From NCBI GenBank assembly GCA_047967505.1, contig CM106539.1: a stretch of DNA of 64,000 nucleotides. The stretch is one strand, 5' to 3'. Source of the stretch: Dipteris shenzhenensis. Taxonomy: Eukaryota > Polypodiophyta > Polypodiopsida > Gleicheniales. The notes under the pieces were generated by a model. The model ran no database searches and was not told where the DNA came from. It worked only from the letters and a program-made list of their open reading frames with translations. Positions within the stretch are counted from its first letter, which is position 1, and each line of letters begins with the position of its first letter. A program made the translations under genes and the position numbers. This document shows, one piece after another, positions 9,691 to 20,713 of the stretch.

Positions 9691-12190
9691 GTCAGCAACA
9701 TGGCAGTCTGTCCATGCGATTAGAGCTGAAGCTAGAGATGTGCAATGCGTGGTACGAGGCACGTCAAATCGAAGCTGTGCAACATGTGGCACGACTCCGC
9801 CCGGCCAGTGCTACTTTGGATGAGCTCTCATCGCATTGTTAACATGTGGCTTCTCATTTGTGTGCCCATGTCAACCACGCCGCATCGAGGCCCAATCCTA
9901 TGGGAGTCTTATGGCACCTTGTGCCACATCATGTCATTCATACTGTCTGCACGTAGTGCCACACATCATGGGCACCGCGGCATTTGCCCTATGCTCTACT
10001 CTTTGACCTATACCACGTGTCATCGTCACGTGATTGAAAGGAGTTTTTCAATTCCAAGTTTATGGCCAAGGTACTCTGTCCACAAACCATCTTGACTAGT
10101 CAATCCAAGGGTCCGCTTCCTCTTGCAATGTTTCTAGTGGGAGTCGTCTTGACCTGAGACTACAAAAAAGAAGGCTAATACTAAGACAATGACCCTTGCC
10201 AAGGGATAAATCATGAGATCAACCCTTTGGGTTCCATCTCCTTATCTCATAAAAAGCTCCTCAATTCTCTCTCCAAAACATTCCAAATTTGACTCGCTAA
10301 TACCAGATAGAAGAGGTATATTGGACACATGTTTAAGAATAATAATTTTAGTATTCGAACCAAGTACTCCAAAGTGCCAATTTGTATTTGATCTTAGAGA
10401 GCATCCATTTAAACCGTTGAGCTTTCCAATGCAAGCTACAATGAGATAATGTTTTTATTTGTCAAGATTTTGGTTGTACAAGAATCTCCATGCCTTTGCT
10501 CCATCCATGGACACATTGCAAGAAGCTTTTGTGTTGCACCAAACAATTCCTTGTCACCTTAAGTTTCACATGTCATCCATGGAACCCATGTTTGAAAGCA
10601 ACTCCTTAGCTTGTGCAATGCAACGTACGGGTACTTCTTCCAAAATGGGCACTTTGGCATAAAGCTTTTGTGTTGCACTGAACATGTGGATACACTTTGC
10701 CCCATAAATGGAAACGCTATCAGGAAGATTTTTTGTTTCACTGAACTACCACCAAACATTTTCTTGTCCACCTTAAGTTCCACATGTCCTCCATGGAATC
10801 CCATCTCTAAAAGCAACTCTGTAGCTTGTGCAATGCAACGTGTGGATACTTCTTCCAAAAATTCAATTCCAAGCATAAACAAGATGTAAATCTAACAACA
10901 TGCAAGTATGTGTAGTTCATCATGTAAAGTACATTTACTCTCTCTAGTGGGATGGGCAAGATGGGATCCCACCTTGAATCCTTCTTTTAATGATTGGGTT
11001 CTATCCTTTGGTTGCAAGAGAGAGTGGCATTCTCCCATTGTAAGCTTGCCTTTTGCATCCATTCAGAACATATGCAATATATAGGCATGTGAATTTTTCC
11101 TTTGCAGTTGTATCACAACCATACAAGCATTGAGTGTCTAGCAACATGCCGTTCAACTTGAAATGTTCCATGCGCATCCACCACTTACAATGTTTGGCAT
11201 CACGCTTGCTTTTTAGTAATTGATGGGATTCTTTTATTGTGCTTCAAAGTAGTCCACATGGCCTTTATGTGCTTTTATGTTGCACTTTCTCTCTAGAACC
11301 CACTTCAATGTCTCATGGCAATCTTTTGGAGTCTCAAATATTCCAATCCACCTATGCAAGGCTTTGTTCATAATACAAATTCTCACCTTCTTTAGCTTGT
11401 GATCTTTGAATAGTTGAGCTTCTTTCATTTTGATGATAATGGAGTTTTAAATATTGCAAACCGAGGAAGTTGGCATAGCCATAGCTAGCAGCAAGACCCT
11501 CTTTTAATTTGTGAAGAGAGAGAAAGCTAGTTCTCGGAGTAGACGGTTTCCCCAAGCTGGGTTTGAACCTAAACCGGCCCCAAATGAGCATGTTATGCAT
11601 GAATTGATGAACTCTTAAAGATGTACCCCCTTTGTACAGTTGGAGGCTCTCCACCTCTCCCCTTGGTGTCACCCTCACATGGCATCGCCATCCCATGGTA
11701 GCTATCTCCTCCTCGAAAACCTCAAGATAATTTGCAAGCTACATTGTGTGCATGGACAAGGAATCCTTTGATGAAGCCACTCGGAGGAAAATTTATATTT
11801 GCATACATTGCCCTACATTCATTACTCTGTTTAAGACAACAAGACAGAGCAATTACAGACGCACTTGATAGATGCGCAAAATAGGGGGCACGTCTGTAAG
11901 GCAAATAGAATAGTGAAAATACGGGCGCATCTATTAGCCACCATATGTGCTTCTCAAAGTGGACTAAGAAATGTTGCACAACTTCCTCATCCCCTTGAAC
12001 AAAGCACAAGTCTTTCTTCATAATACAAATTCTCACCTTCTCTAGCTTGTGCTCTTTGAATAGTTGAGCTTCTTCCATTTTGATAACAAATACTAGCTCA
12101 CCATTACACTCTATATAATGAATTTGTTACTCTAAGTCCAATGCATTGGCTTTCTCATGAAGATCCTTGTTCTAGATTTGAAGATCTTAC
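9691..12190. other. No recognised gene; degenerate internal duplications
   Basis: Two old duplications are visible. (1) A block containing CACCTTAAGTTTCACATGTC at about 10554 recurs as CCACCTTAAGTTCCACATGTCC at about 10769, about 212 bp apart, with flanking similarity (CTTGTGCAATGCAACGT and TACTTCTTCCAAAA). (2) TCATAATACAAATTCTCACC...TAGCTTGTG...GAATAGTTGAGCTTCTT occurs at about 11368-11430 and 12018-12080, about 650 bp apart. On the minus strand both copies start a frame reading EAQLFK(D/E)HKL(K/E)KVRICIM. These look like remnants of a repeated transposon-type sequence. I do not recognise the encoded protein. Confidence 0.35.
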
Positions 12191-12439
12191 ATGGAGTCAT
12201 GCATTGGGACAATGGTACTATTTCCCAAATGTCCTAGTTGTTCTACTTGGGATCAGAGCTTCTCCCTTGCTTACATAGCCATAGTCTGGAGCATGGTTCA
12301 ATCTATTACAATACCCAAGCAGTCTAGCATGTCCATTGGGGGCCGGATCTATCAAATATTGAGTGGGCTCGAGTGGAGGTCCTACAGGTTCTCATGCTAT
12401 CATGGATGATTCGCAGTAAGCCGTCAGTTTCTCACCAGA

Positions 12440-13301
12440 TCATTCTAGCTGAGTTTGGTCATCTCCACTACTTGGAAAAATGGGCAAAATGGCTTCTATT
12501 CTATACACTAATTGGAATGGTGTAGAGCCAATAGCTAGCTTGTGTGTGGTTTTGTAAGCCCATAAAACTTCTGCCAAGTGCCTGTCCCAATGCCTTTTCT
12601 TGGTGTCTATAAGCTTTCCCATTGAATTGCACAACAATCCATTTGTTTTCTCAACCAAGCCATTCCATTGGGGATAGTATGGCATGGACATGCTATGATT
12701 ATCTTTAGCTTATGCACCACATATTCAATTAGTTCATTTCTAAAAGAGGTTCCTCCATCAGTGAGAATTTCCAAAGGACAACCAAAGCATGAACAAATTT
12801 GATCAAAGAGAAATTTTGCAACTGTGCTTGCCTTGCTATTGACTGTGGCCTTGGCCTCTGCCCATCGAGTTGCATAATCTGTGGCCACCAATAAATAATG
12901 CTTGCCCTAAGATGAGAGCGAGGGAGTGGTCCCACAAAGTCCAATCCCCACCTCTCAAATGGTCCATATGCTAGAATAGGCTTCAAGGGCCCAGGAATCA
13001 ACTGTCACCTTCCAAACTTTTGGCATACTTTACAACTTCAACACCATTCATATACATCCTTATGGAGGCGTGGCCAAAAGTAACCTACATTAAGAATTCT
13101 CCTAGCTGTGCTTGCTAAAGCAAAATGACCAGAGCATTCATGACACATTTCTAGGATTCTCCTAGTCTCCATGGGATGGACCACCCGACGGAACACCTTA
13201 TCTTTTCCCAATTTATAAAGAATGTCATCGGTACAAGCCTTCCTTACCAATCTATGCTTCTGTTGTGGAGTTAACCCTTGAGGAAACATGCCTTCTTCCA
13301 C
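12440..13301 (-). pseudogene. Ty3/gypsy integrase (broken)
   Basis: Integrase would insert the element's cDNA into the host genome. The N-terminal zinc-binding motif is visible on the minus strand around 13150-13040 (CHECSGHFALASTARRIL, then GYFWPRLHKDVYEWC). The catalytic core follows in three overlapping frames: FERWGLDFVGPL (about 12960), TDYATRWAEAKA with the first Asp (about 12880), LEILTDGGTSF with the second Asp (about 12760) and YYPQWNGLVEKTN with the catalytic Glu (about 12670). Frame changes separate these blocks and a one-base shift near 12650 splits the last. After about 12440 the frame is lost. Confidence 0.85.
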
Positions 13302-13429
13302 ATATTGCTAAACATCTTGTAGTTCTGGCCATCTAGTGTCTACCAAAGAAACCACCCCCCGGTCTTGTACTACAATGGCTTGAGTAGCTAACTCATCTGC
13401 CCTTTGATTTTCTTTCTGTTTATATGAAC

Positions 13430-13749
13430 AAACTTGCAAAAATCAAACTGACTACATAGTGCCATAGCCTTTTGATTAAGCTCCTTCAAATGAGGACTTC
13501 TTGTCTTGTAATGCCCTTGCATTTGCTTTATAATAAGCTGAGAATCTCCTCTTACTTCCAATTATTAACTTGACTTTGAAGACAACCCTCCAAACCAAGA
13601 ATCAAAGCATTATACTCAGCTGCATTGTTAGTTGTGATACCTGGAAGCTCTTGTCCTCTTGCCCATACTTCTTGACCTTCAGAATTCATCAAGACCATCC
13701 CCTCGGCTCCTTGTTGGCATGAAGGACTAAAAGCCCCATCAAAATACAA
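13430..13749 (-). pseudogene. Second (archaeal-type) RNase H domain of the Tat element
   Basis: The minus-strand frame at 13749-13552 begins YFDGAFSPSCQQGAEGM and contains NNAAEYNALILGLEGCL, the signature of the extra RNase H found in Tat-lineage elements. After a frame change the domain continues with GDSQLIIKQMQGHYK and SPHLKELNQKAM at about 13540-13470. Catalytic-type acidic residues (D of FDGA, E of AEYNAL, D of GDSQL) are all present, but the domain is split over two frames. Confidence 0.75.
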
Positions 13750-13827
13750 AATAAAAGCTGTTGGTGGTGTATCCCTTTCATCTTTAATGTTCTCCTTACA
13801 TTTCTTTTCTTCTCCTAGATCCTCCTG

Positions 13828-15020
13828 TCATGTGAGCAAATCTGCCATAATGGACCTAGTGGTATTTTTAGTGACAAAAGAGAAAGAGAACTCTTGAAAC
13901 TGTGATAACCATTTTGCAAATCTCCCCCCAGGATTAGGCTTGTGAACTAGATATGCTAATACAGACTGAGAGGTAAGGAAGAAAAATGGTCGAGGTAATA
14001 AATAGGAGCAAAACTTTCTAACTGAAAACACCAAAGAGAGGGCTTGCTGCTCCATTTCTTCATACCTTGTTTCCACCTCTATAAGATGTTGGCTGGCATA
14101 ATAGATGGGTTGCATTCTACCTGCCTCTCCTTTTTGTAGCAATACAGCACCAACTGAATGCAAAGATACACTTAGATTTACATAAAAGTCTTGAGACCAG
14201 TCAAGGGGCTTCAATATTGGGCCCTTACTCATGGCCTCATTAAGTTGCTGAAAAGACTCTTGTTGCTCCACACCCCATTGGAAAGAAACTCCTTTTCTTT
14301 TCAACAAGTTCATGGGATGCACTATCTCTATGAAATCATCACAAAAGCATTGATAATGCTTGCTTTTTCCTAGAATTCTGCGAACACTAGTGACACTCTC
14401 AGGACTTGGCAATGCCATGATTGCTTGAACCTTGTCAGGATCCATTTGCAGGCCTTCTTTAGACACAATATGCCCCAACAAGACTACTTTTGTTTGAGCC
14501 AAATGACACTTGCTAGGATTTAGACACCCTTTTGCTTCATCAATCCTAGCTAAGGCTATCTTTAACTTCTCCATGTGATCTATGCACCGAGAATAAATGT
14601 AAAAATCATCCAAAAACACCCTTATGAACTTTCCCAAGTAAGGCTCAAGCACTTGACTCATGAACCTTTGAAATGTAGCTGGTGCATTGGTCAACCCAAA
14701 AGGCATCACTCTATAAGCAAAAACTCCCCAAGGTGTGACAAATGATGTTTTTTTTTATCTTCCTCCCAAATACGAATTTAAAAGTACCTAGAATACCCAT
14801 CACATACAGAATACATCTCATGCCCTGCTACTTGGTCTAGTATTTCATCTTGGAATGGCAAAGGAAAATGATCCCTCTTAGTGCATGCATTCAAAGGACG
14901 AAGTTGACACAAACCCGCCACTTATTTCCTTTCTTTGGTGTGACAACTACAGGAGATATCCATTCTGAATCATCAACAGGAAAGATGAATCCCACCTCAA
15001 GTAGTTGCGTTACTCTTTCT
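13828..15020 (-). pseudogene. Ty3/gypsy reverse transcriptase and RNase H (broken)
   Basis: The minus-strand N-terminal part of RT (about 15000-14715) is recognisable from WISPVVVTPKKGNKWRVCV and AGHEM but changes frame and has stops. From 14709 a 293-codon open frame holds the rest: MPFGLTNAPATFQRFM, then the active-site box FLDDFYIYS at 14619-14593 (usual form YLDD or YVDD), KCHLAQTKVVLLGHIVSKEG and, from about 14250, RNase H with IYYASQHLIEVETRYEEMEQ and QALSLVFSVRKF. The first residue of the active-site box is F rather than Y. The protein would be non-functional because the thumb and N-terminus are out of frame. Confidence 0.88.
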
Positions 15021-15935
15021 TTAGTGCCTCAGCTTGGATCCCCCCAATTGCCTTAAACGTTGCACAACTGACTTGCTTTCTAGCTTCAACTCAATCTTGT
15101 GCTCCACAAGAGAGACTGGTCGAACTTGTGAATAGCTTGTTGCAAACAGACATGGAAAATCATCTAACATATCCAAATACTGGAGCTTCTCACTACCTGA
15201 TAGAGAATCACCAAGAAGCTCTTCATTGTGTTGGCGTCGTTTAGTGTGCTCCACATCCTCCATATGAAGTGTCTCTACAGGATCTTCTTGTACCACCACC
15301 TTGTTCCCTCCTAACTCATCCTGATCAGCACTAAGACAAAGACCAAAGGCCACTCCTTCCACCTCACCCTTTGAGCTGGACTCTTCGGAGCTATGCCCTG
15401 TCTCTTCTTTTTCATCGGTTAAGTTAGAGCTCGAACTCTCTGATGTTGAAGACTCCTCCTTGATAGCTTTCTTTTTGTGGCTTCTAATGTTGTAGTGCAC
15501 CTTCTTATCATTTCCTTGCACAATCAATTCTCTAGTATCCCACTTTTGAACAGCCTTCACCTTGTGTAGCCAAGACCTTCCCAAAATCAATGGATAGGCA
15601 CGTGCATTTGGCTTGGTAGGGATTACCTAAAAAGTAGTCGGCACAGAAATTCCACATACATCCACTTCTAGATTCTTCACAACTCCCAAGGTCTTTACCC
15701 TAGTGTTGTCAGCCAATTTAATGCAATAAAGAGAGGTAGTAAAAGAGTATTTTAAATCAACATCTATCATGGTCTTCTCACTCATGACATTAATCGATGC
15801 ATCTCCATCAATGTACACATTAGAAATCACTTGACCATCACTAATCACATCAACCACAAGTATATCATCACCAACATCTATATCTACCTTTTGAACAATA
15901 GGAATGGCACTTTTCTTCTTTTTCTTCTTTGACAC
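15021..15935 (-). pseudogene. Ty3/gypsy aspartic protease region
   Basis: The minus-strand frame from about 15935 to 15627 reads VDIDVGDDILVVDVISDG and then YIDGDASINVMSEKTM at about 15815-15770. This corresponds to the retropepsin catalytic segment (usual form DGGASINIM); the second glycine is replaced by Asp. The frame at 15590-15021 continues with MILGRSWLHKVKAVQKW, the flap and C-terminal hallmark of plant gypsy proteases, followed by a Ser/Glu-rich linker. A stop at about 15627 separates the two. The residues preceding VSKKKKKK on the open frame belong to the inserted LTR, not the protease. Confidence 0.75.
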
Positions 15936-15936
15936 T

Positions 15937-17760
15937 GTGACATGTTGAGGGTAATAAACTTCATGCACCTCTTCACTTCCTACTGCTTTTGAATTGAGCG
16001 ACAAAGATATTTATCATTGAGAAAGAGATTAAAAAGGAGCTTTTATGCCAAGATACCACACCATACTTTCCTCCCTTAGATGAGAATGAAGATGGTAACA
16101 TCCCAAACGATGTACTCAAGCATAGGGAGAAGGAAAGGATCGGCAGAGGCCATAATCTCAGCAAGCCGTTCTGTGCCAAAGAGAAGAGCGATACATTATT
16201 AAAAGAAGATCTTGTGGCTCAACATGACATGAACTGACATATATCAAGGAGCTTGAAGGGGCTGATTGGGTCGGATGGGTAGGTTCTGAGGAAACATTGC
16301 ACCTCCATAGATACCTTTACACTTAGCTCAAAACACTCTGCAAACTGTCATTAGACATAGAGGCCTATAACTTTCAGTAGATACATGATATCAAAGATTC
16401 AAACACATATAGAGATGTGCCTTGAGATGGGCTTCGCGTTGATATATGTTTCGTAAGAAACAAAGAAGCGGCTAGAAAGTTATGGGCAGTTTACTCGACG
16501 GGGGTAAAAACTATCATTAAAATACACTGTCAAACACAGATACTCATAACTTTTTATAGTAGTATTTGATTCAAGGTGTAATCACATAGAAACATGTGAT
16601 TTGAAGAGAGCTTTGTGCTGATATAAGTTTCATCAAAATGGAACTACCGAGCAGAAAGTTATGAGCAAAACACTAACAAGGGGTCAAACTGTCATAAAAA
16701 CTGCTAATTTCGCCTGAGCAAGATGCTCCCTCAAGACTCCACCTTCATCAACAATCCACCACTCATAGATTTTGCCTAGAAGAGAGTAAGTAACTCCCTT
16801 GGTGGCTTGAGAAATGGATGGACCATGTGTGTGCAATGAGCGGCCGAATAGAAAGAACTTCTAAGGCTTTGAAAGAAAGAAAAGGGAAGAGAGACTGAAG
16901 AGAGGGAATACGAAGTGATCTTCATTATCAATAGAGTGACGCTCCACTCCAATGCAACTCAAAATACTATAACCACAAGGGAGAAGAAGAGGTTTCATAC
17001 ATACAAGAGGGAGTGGAATCTTCAAGACTACTCATAGAGAGAGAATGAACTAGAGAGAGATGGACTCAAGAGTCTACATAAGAGAATATCTACAAGAGGG
17101 AGAGAAGGCTCGTGGAAGAGGCTTGACGAGACTAGAGCTACAGCAACATGAGGCCTAATGGTAGAAGAGATGTTGAACAGGGAGAGGAGGGCTCCTTTTA
17201 TAGAGATTTTGTCACCCTCCTGCACCCATTTACAATTGCTACCTATAGATTCCTTTCCCCATCAATCACATAAGCCCGTATGTCACCACCATCCATGTCC
17301 TTTTTGGGCACTCTTGCCAGCCCACGGGGACCCTCTCTTTTCCATATGTCCACATCCTTCTTATTCCACATGGGAATTCTCACATGGGAATTCTAGAAGG
17401 ATTCCTCTTGACTCCACACTCCTCCACATGCCTTCCGCACGGTTGGCATCTGGCCTCTCTTATATTATTGGAACACATGGACATGAGCCCACCTCTTTAT
17501 ATGACTCACTCTTCCTATTTTCTAAAAACCCCATAATATCCCATACACAAATAACTCTCACCCCATACCAAGGTATTTATAATTCGTACCTATGGTATTT
17601 ACAATGATCCATTCCACTCATCCTCTCAATCCCATACAATATCTTAGAAAATAAAAATAAGTGAGAGCCGCTAGGTTATCACTTGATACTCAAACTCTTA
17701 TCAAACATAGAAGAAAACAATACCAATGCCAAATTAAAAATATCAATTTTTGGCGTCACA
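15937..17760. mobile_element. Solo LTR (copy 1), about 1.82 kb, inserted in the Tat element
   Basis: The ends are inverted repeats TGTGAC(ATG)...(GGC)GTCACA, and ACACT is directly repeated at 15932-15936 and 17761-17765, consistent with a 5 bp target-site duplication. The host element's reading resumes on both sides (SPKLRKEW at about 17810 outside one edge, protease at about 15930 outside the other). A second copy occurs at 22915-24303 in the same orientation, which shows that this is a distinct repeat. Coding orientation is undetermined: the minus-strand start TGTGACGCC resembles many plant gypsy LTRs. An internal imperfect duplication of about 190 bp (around AAGTTATGGGC and AAGTTATGAGC) is visible at about 16350-16690. 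Confidence 0.75.
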
Positions 17761-17909
17761 ACACTCTTGTGCTTTGCTAGCTTTCCCCATTCCTTCCGTA
17801 GTTTTGGAGACAAAGAAAGTCATTGACCAAAGGTGATATGAGCTTCCTTTTCTTTAAGGTTGGACAACAAGTCATAGCTTCCAATGCCTTGTCCTAAAGG
17901 AAAGTCTGA

Positions 17910-18880
17910 CTAGCTAATTCTCCTTCTAGATGCCTTCTTTTTCTTACTACGACGTTCCTCTTCCAGATGTTCCTCATCTACTTCTTCCTTGCTTTCTTCT
18001 TCTTCTTTTGCTTTACCATGCCCCCGTTTAGCGATCATTACCTCTCTTTCCTCATCCCCTGAAGTAGCTTCTAACAAGGATACTTTTTTTTCTTCTTTCT
18101 TTCTCAATCTAGGACACTCGGGGCGATAGTGACCTTTTTCATTACATTCATAGCAAGTGACCCCACTATTATCTCGAGGCCTATCTTCACTCTTTGGTGC
18201 TCTAGGTTGTCGTGCATTAACCAAATGCAATTTCAATTCAGCAAACTCTGCCATCAATTGGGAGATATTATGATCTAACTCAGAGGACTTTGGTACCTGA
18301 GGAGTGCCCATTACCTCCACCTTAGAAGTTGAAGCTGTTGAAGACACAAAGGAGGATTAGATCTTTAGAGAAGCTTCTTTCTTGGTTACAATGCGAAGTG
18401 CCTCCACGTATGTTGTTGGATCTTTACTCATTACTTTTGAGTGAATGCGAGGCTCCAAAGCCATAACAAATTTGCTCATCTTTAAGTGCTCCATCCCTAT
18501 GAGACTTTGAGGGGCCGATGATGTAGATGCCACAGCTCGCAAAGCTGACCTTTCATACTTTGTCCATAAAGTTTCATATTGGATTGCCAACGCAGAGACC
18601 ATCTCACCCTCTCCTTGATAGAACTGGTCCAATTGCAACATCAAAGCATTTGGTGACTCCACTGCCCTAAATCTCTGCTTCATTGCAGCCACCACTTGGT
18701 CCCAATCCTCCTTGGTAGAGTCCGACAAGGCCTCATGCTAACTCAAGGCTACACCTTCAAGAAAATCAGGCAAAATCTCTGCCCGATCCTTCATGGACCA
18801 TCCAGAAAGCCGGCATCCTCGAACAAAATCCTGAAGATTCTTAAGACTTCGGGTCTTCCCCTTGGGTCCCTCAAAACACA
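17910..18880 (-). pseudogene. Ty3/gypsy gag with CCHC zinc knuckle (broken)
   Basis: Gag would package the element RNA. The minus-strand frame 18728-18357 reads DSTKEDWDQVVAAMKQRF and LMLQLDQFYQGEGEMVSALA, typical of the plant gypsy capsid region. Upstream (about 18880-18735) the same frame continues (LQDFVRGCRLSGWSMKDRAE) across one stop. After a stop at about 18357 a second frame (18347-17910) carries the zinc knuckle CYECNEKGHYRPEC at about 18154-18113 and an acidic/lysine-rich tail. Downstream, broken frames include SPKLRKEW up to the inserted LTR. Confidence 0.85.
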
Positions 18881-19660
18881 GGAATCTTCACCAGGATGAA
18901 ACACAAAAGGAAAACACCAAGATCCAAATCATATCCCAAACAAGATCCTATAAAGCCTTAGTATACCAAGACCAACTTATTATGCATAACTGTAAGAAAA
19001 CAATACAATGTCTGTGCTCAACAGATAACAGGATCTCGTATGCAAGAGAGAAAATAGATAGTATGGAGAATAAAAAATTTAATTACTGTAAGACTGATAC
19101 AATAGATGGCGTTGCCTCCCAACCATGCGCTCCTGTGAAAGAAGCTTCGATGGCATGCTGGAAACAGTAGAGGACGGAGGCTGGATGCTAAGGAATCAGG
19201 GTTGCTGTAGCTAATGATGAAATGGGCTTCACGGGCTTGCTCTTATATAGCCACCACAAGTAGTCGGTTAGAGCCAATTGGGTGACCGACCCAGTTCACC
19301 CAAAACGACCGACTAGGGGTCGGTCCCAAAATGGGCCACCGACCACATGATAGAACCGATGCACAAAATAGAGCAACTGACCTACATTCTCCGTCAGCCC
19401 AGAGCCATCCGGGATCATCTGAGGCTCCAAACGGGCCCTGCAACCCAAGAGTGGGCTGCCCCGGGAAATGCTCCGTCTACCCTCAGTGCAGTCAGTCATG
19501 GGATGCCTTCCCACACGTGCATGTAGCCTAGTTGGCGGTGTGCCAACTCTATCTAAAGCCGTCCATCCATCAGGCCATACATGGCCCCCATCTGGTGTCC
19601 AAAGCAGGACCTACCCGATAACCGAGCTACTCAAATGCCTTCTCCTCATATGGGAGGCTT
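18881..19660. other. No gene recognised; possible 5' flank of the gypsy element
   Basis: This stretch holds several short overlapping frames with no protein motif. Around 19260-19350 the sequence is rich in the motif CCGACC/GGTCGGT (including ACCGACCCAGTTC and GGGTCGGTCCC), partly as inverted copies, and a TATATAG run lies at about 19232-19238. This could be part of the missing LTR or leader of the gypsy element, but no second copy was found near 12 kb, so it is left unassigned. Confidence 0.3.
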
Positions 19661-19665
19661 ACAAG

Positions 19666-19966
19666 TGTTGGAACATGAAGCCAAAGTGAGTGTTTTCTAG
19701 TGTTCTAGAGTAGTACTAGACTACTTTATATCCTAGAGTGCCATGTGTCACTATGGGATTTATCCCATATACATGTGACACCTAGAGTGTGTGCCTATTC
19801 TATAAAGGCATTGTACTTTCTAGTTTTGTTACATCAGTCAACATCAAGCTATCTACATGTGAGTATATTGGTTCAATACTATTGTCTACTTCCATTTCAT
19901 TTTATTTCCATTGTCTTGCATTCTTTCCTTTCCATTCATAGAGATAGCTTGCCACATGTTCCTTCA
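19666..19966 (+). repeat. 5' LTR of the TR-GAG element
   Basis: Runs from TGTTGGAACATG to CCTTCA. It contains a TATA box (TATAAAG at 19801-19807) and, just upstream, an inverted repeat (GTGTCAC, TATGGGA / TCCCATA, GTGACAC at 19745-19781) that could form a stem-loop. Near-identity to the right LTR indicates recent insertion, since both copies are identical at the time of integration. Confidence 0.93.
19801..19807 (+). promoter_or_regulatory. TATA box in the 5' LTR
   Basis: TATAAAG in a TTCTATAAAGGCATTG context, about 135 bp from the left end of the LTR, which is a usual place for the U3 promoter of plant copia LTRs. The same sequence is kept in the right LTR. Confidence 0.6.
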
Positions 19967-19968
19967 TG

Positions 19969-19982
19969 TGGTACCAGAGCCA
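19969..19982 (+). other. Primer binding site (initiator tRNA-Met type)
   Basis: TGGTACCAGAGCCA starts two bases after the 5' LTR. The common plant copia primer site is TGGTATCAGAGCC, complementary to the 3' end of initiator tRNA-Met; there is one mismatch here. It fixes the + orientation of the element. Confidence 0.88.
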
Positions 19983-20713
19983 CATTGCTCTTAGAGATTG
20001 AGGAGAGGGAGGCCAGAAAAGGAAGCCACGCCCTCTCTCTCTTTCTCTAAGTGCAAGAGAGATGCTCCCTTTCCTTAACCTCATCATCGTCTCCTTCTTC
20101 CTCCCTTCTCCACTCTACTTGCCTCCCAGCTTCCATGGAACTTGCTGCCATTGATCATCAGCTCAAGCACGCATCGCTGTCCACCTTCATCTCCATATCG
20201 TGAGCTCACCATTTCCTGCTGCAGCAAATCGTTTGGAGCAGCTGCTGAATTCTGCCCATTTCATGCGTGCACCCTGCTATGTAGAGAAGCTCTTCAACGA
20301 GCACAAATGCTACCCATCCTCAGCACGATCATCTTCACAATTTCTAGCTACTGAATTTTATCGTGGAGAAGCTGCCTACGAGAAGAAGCTATAGCTGTTT
20401 ACTATCTGCATGGAGAAGCTGCTAAATTCTGCCCATTTCCTACATGCACCTACTGTCTTCATCGAGCACCATGTTCTTCCTCCTTGTGGCACATCTCTTG
20501 GCTACATAACAACATGCAGTTTACCTCTCCTATGCCGCTGCCCTGCTGCATCTACTCCAACTGCCTATGATGTCTTCTTCGTTCATGGATTACCTTGCTC
20601 CAATTCGTGGCTACCCCTGGATCTAGCTCATGGCTCCCTGCTTCATTACCTACACGAGGTATTGATGTTCACAAGGTTCCACCTCTGAATTTGCTACTTG
20701 CAAGTTGATTGCC

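Larger units (their letters stand above)
12420..18880 (-). mobile_element. Ty3/gypsy retrotransposon, Tat-like (second RNase H), decayed and interrupted
   Basis: On the minus strand the order is gag (18880-17910), aspartic protease (about 15935-15500), reverse transcriptase (about 15000-14300), RNase H (about 14300-13830), a second RNase H of the archaeal type (about 13750-13430) and integrase (about 13300-12430). The RT-RH-aRH-INT order with a second RNase H marks the Tat lineage of Ty3/gypsy elements. Frameshifts and stops occur in nearly every domain, so no element-encoded protein is intact. A 1.82 kb solo LTR (15937-17760) sits between gag and protease. I could not find this element's own LTRs or primer site, so its outer limits are approximate. 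Confidence 0.85.

Noticed and set aside
9447-9701. Arg/Glu-rich minus-strand frame
   Set aside because: Entirely encoded by the CT/GT microsatellite.
10459-10889. Possible pentatricopeptide-type repeat protein on the minus strand
   Set aside because: The repeats are about 212 bp at the DNA level, not 35-residue motifs, and no PPR consensus is visible.
16005-16330. Plus-strand conserved reading (PYFPPLDENEDGNIP-type) shared with 22.98-23.19 kb as a separate gene
   Set aside because: It is simply the shared sequence of the two solo LTR copies; the frames are short and closed by stops.
19243-19531. GC-richer short frames at 19.2-19.5 kb as a gene
   Set aside because: They overlap on both strands, have no motif and include repeated CCGACC units.
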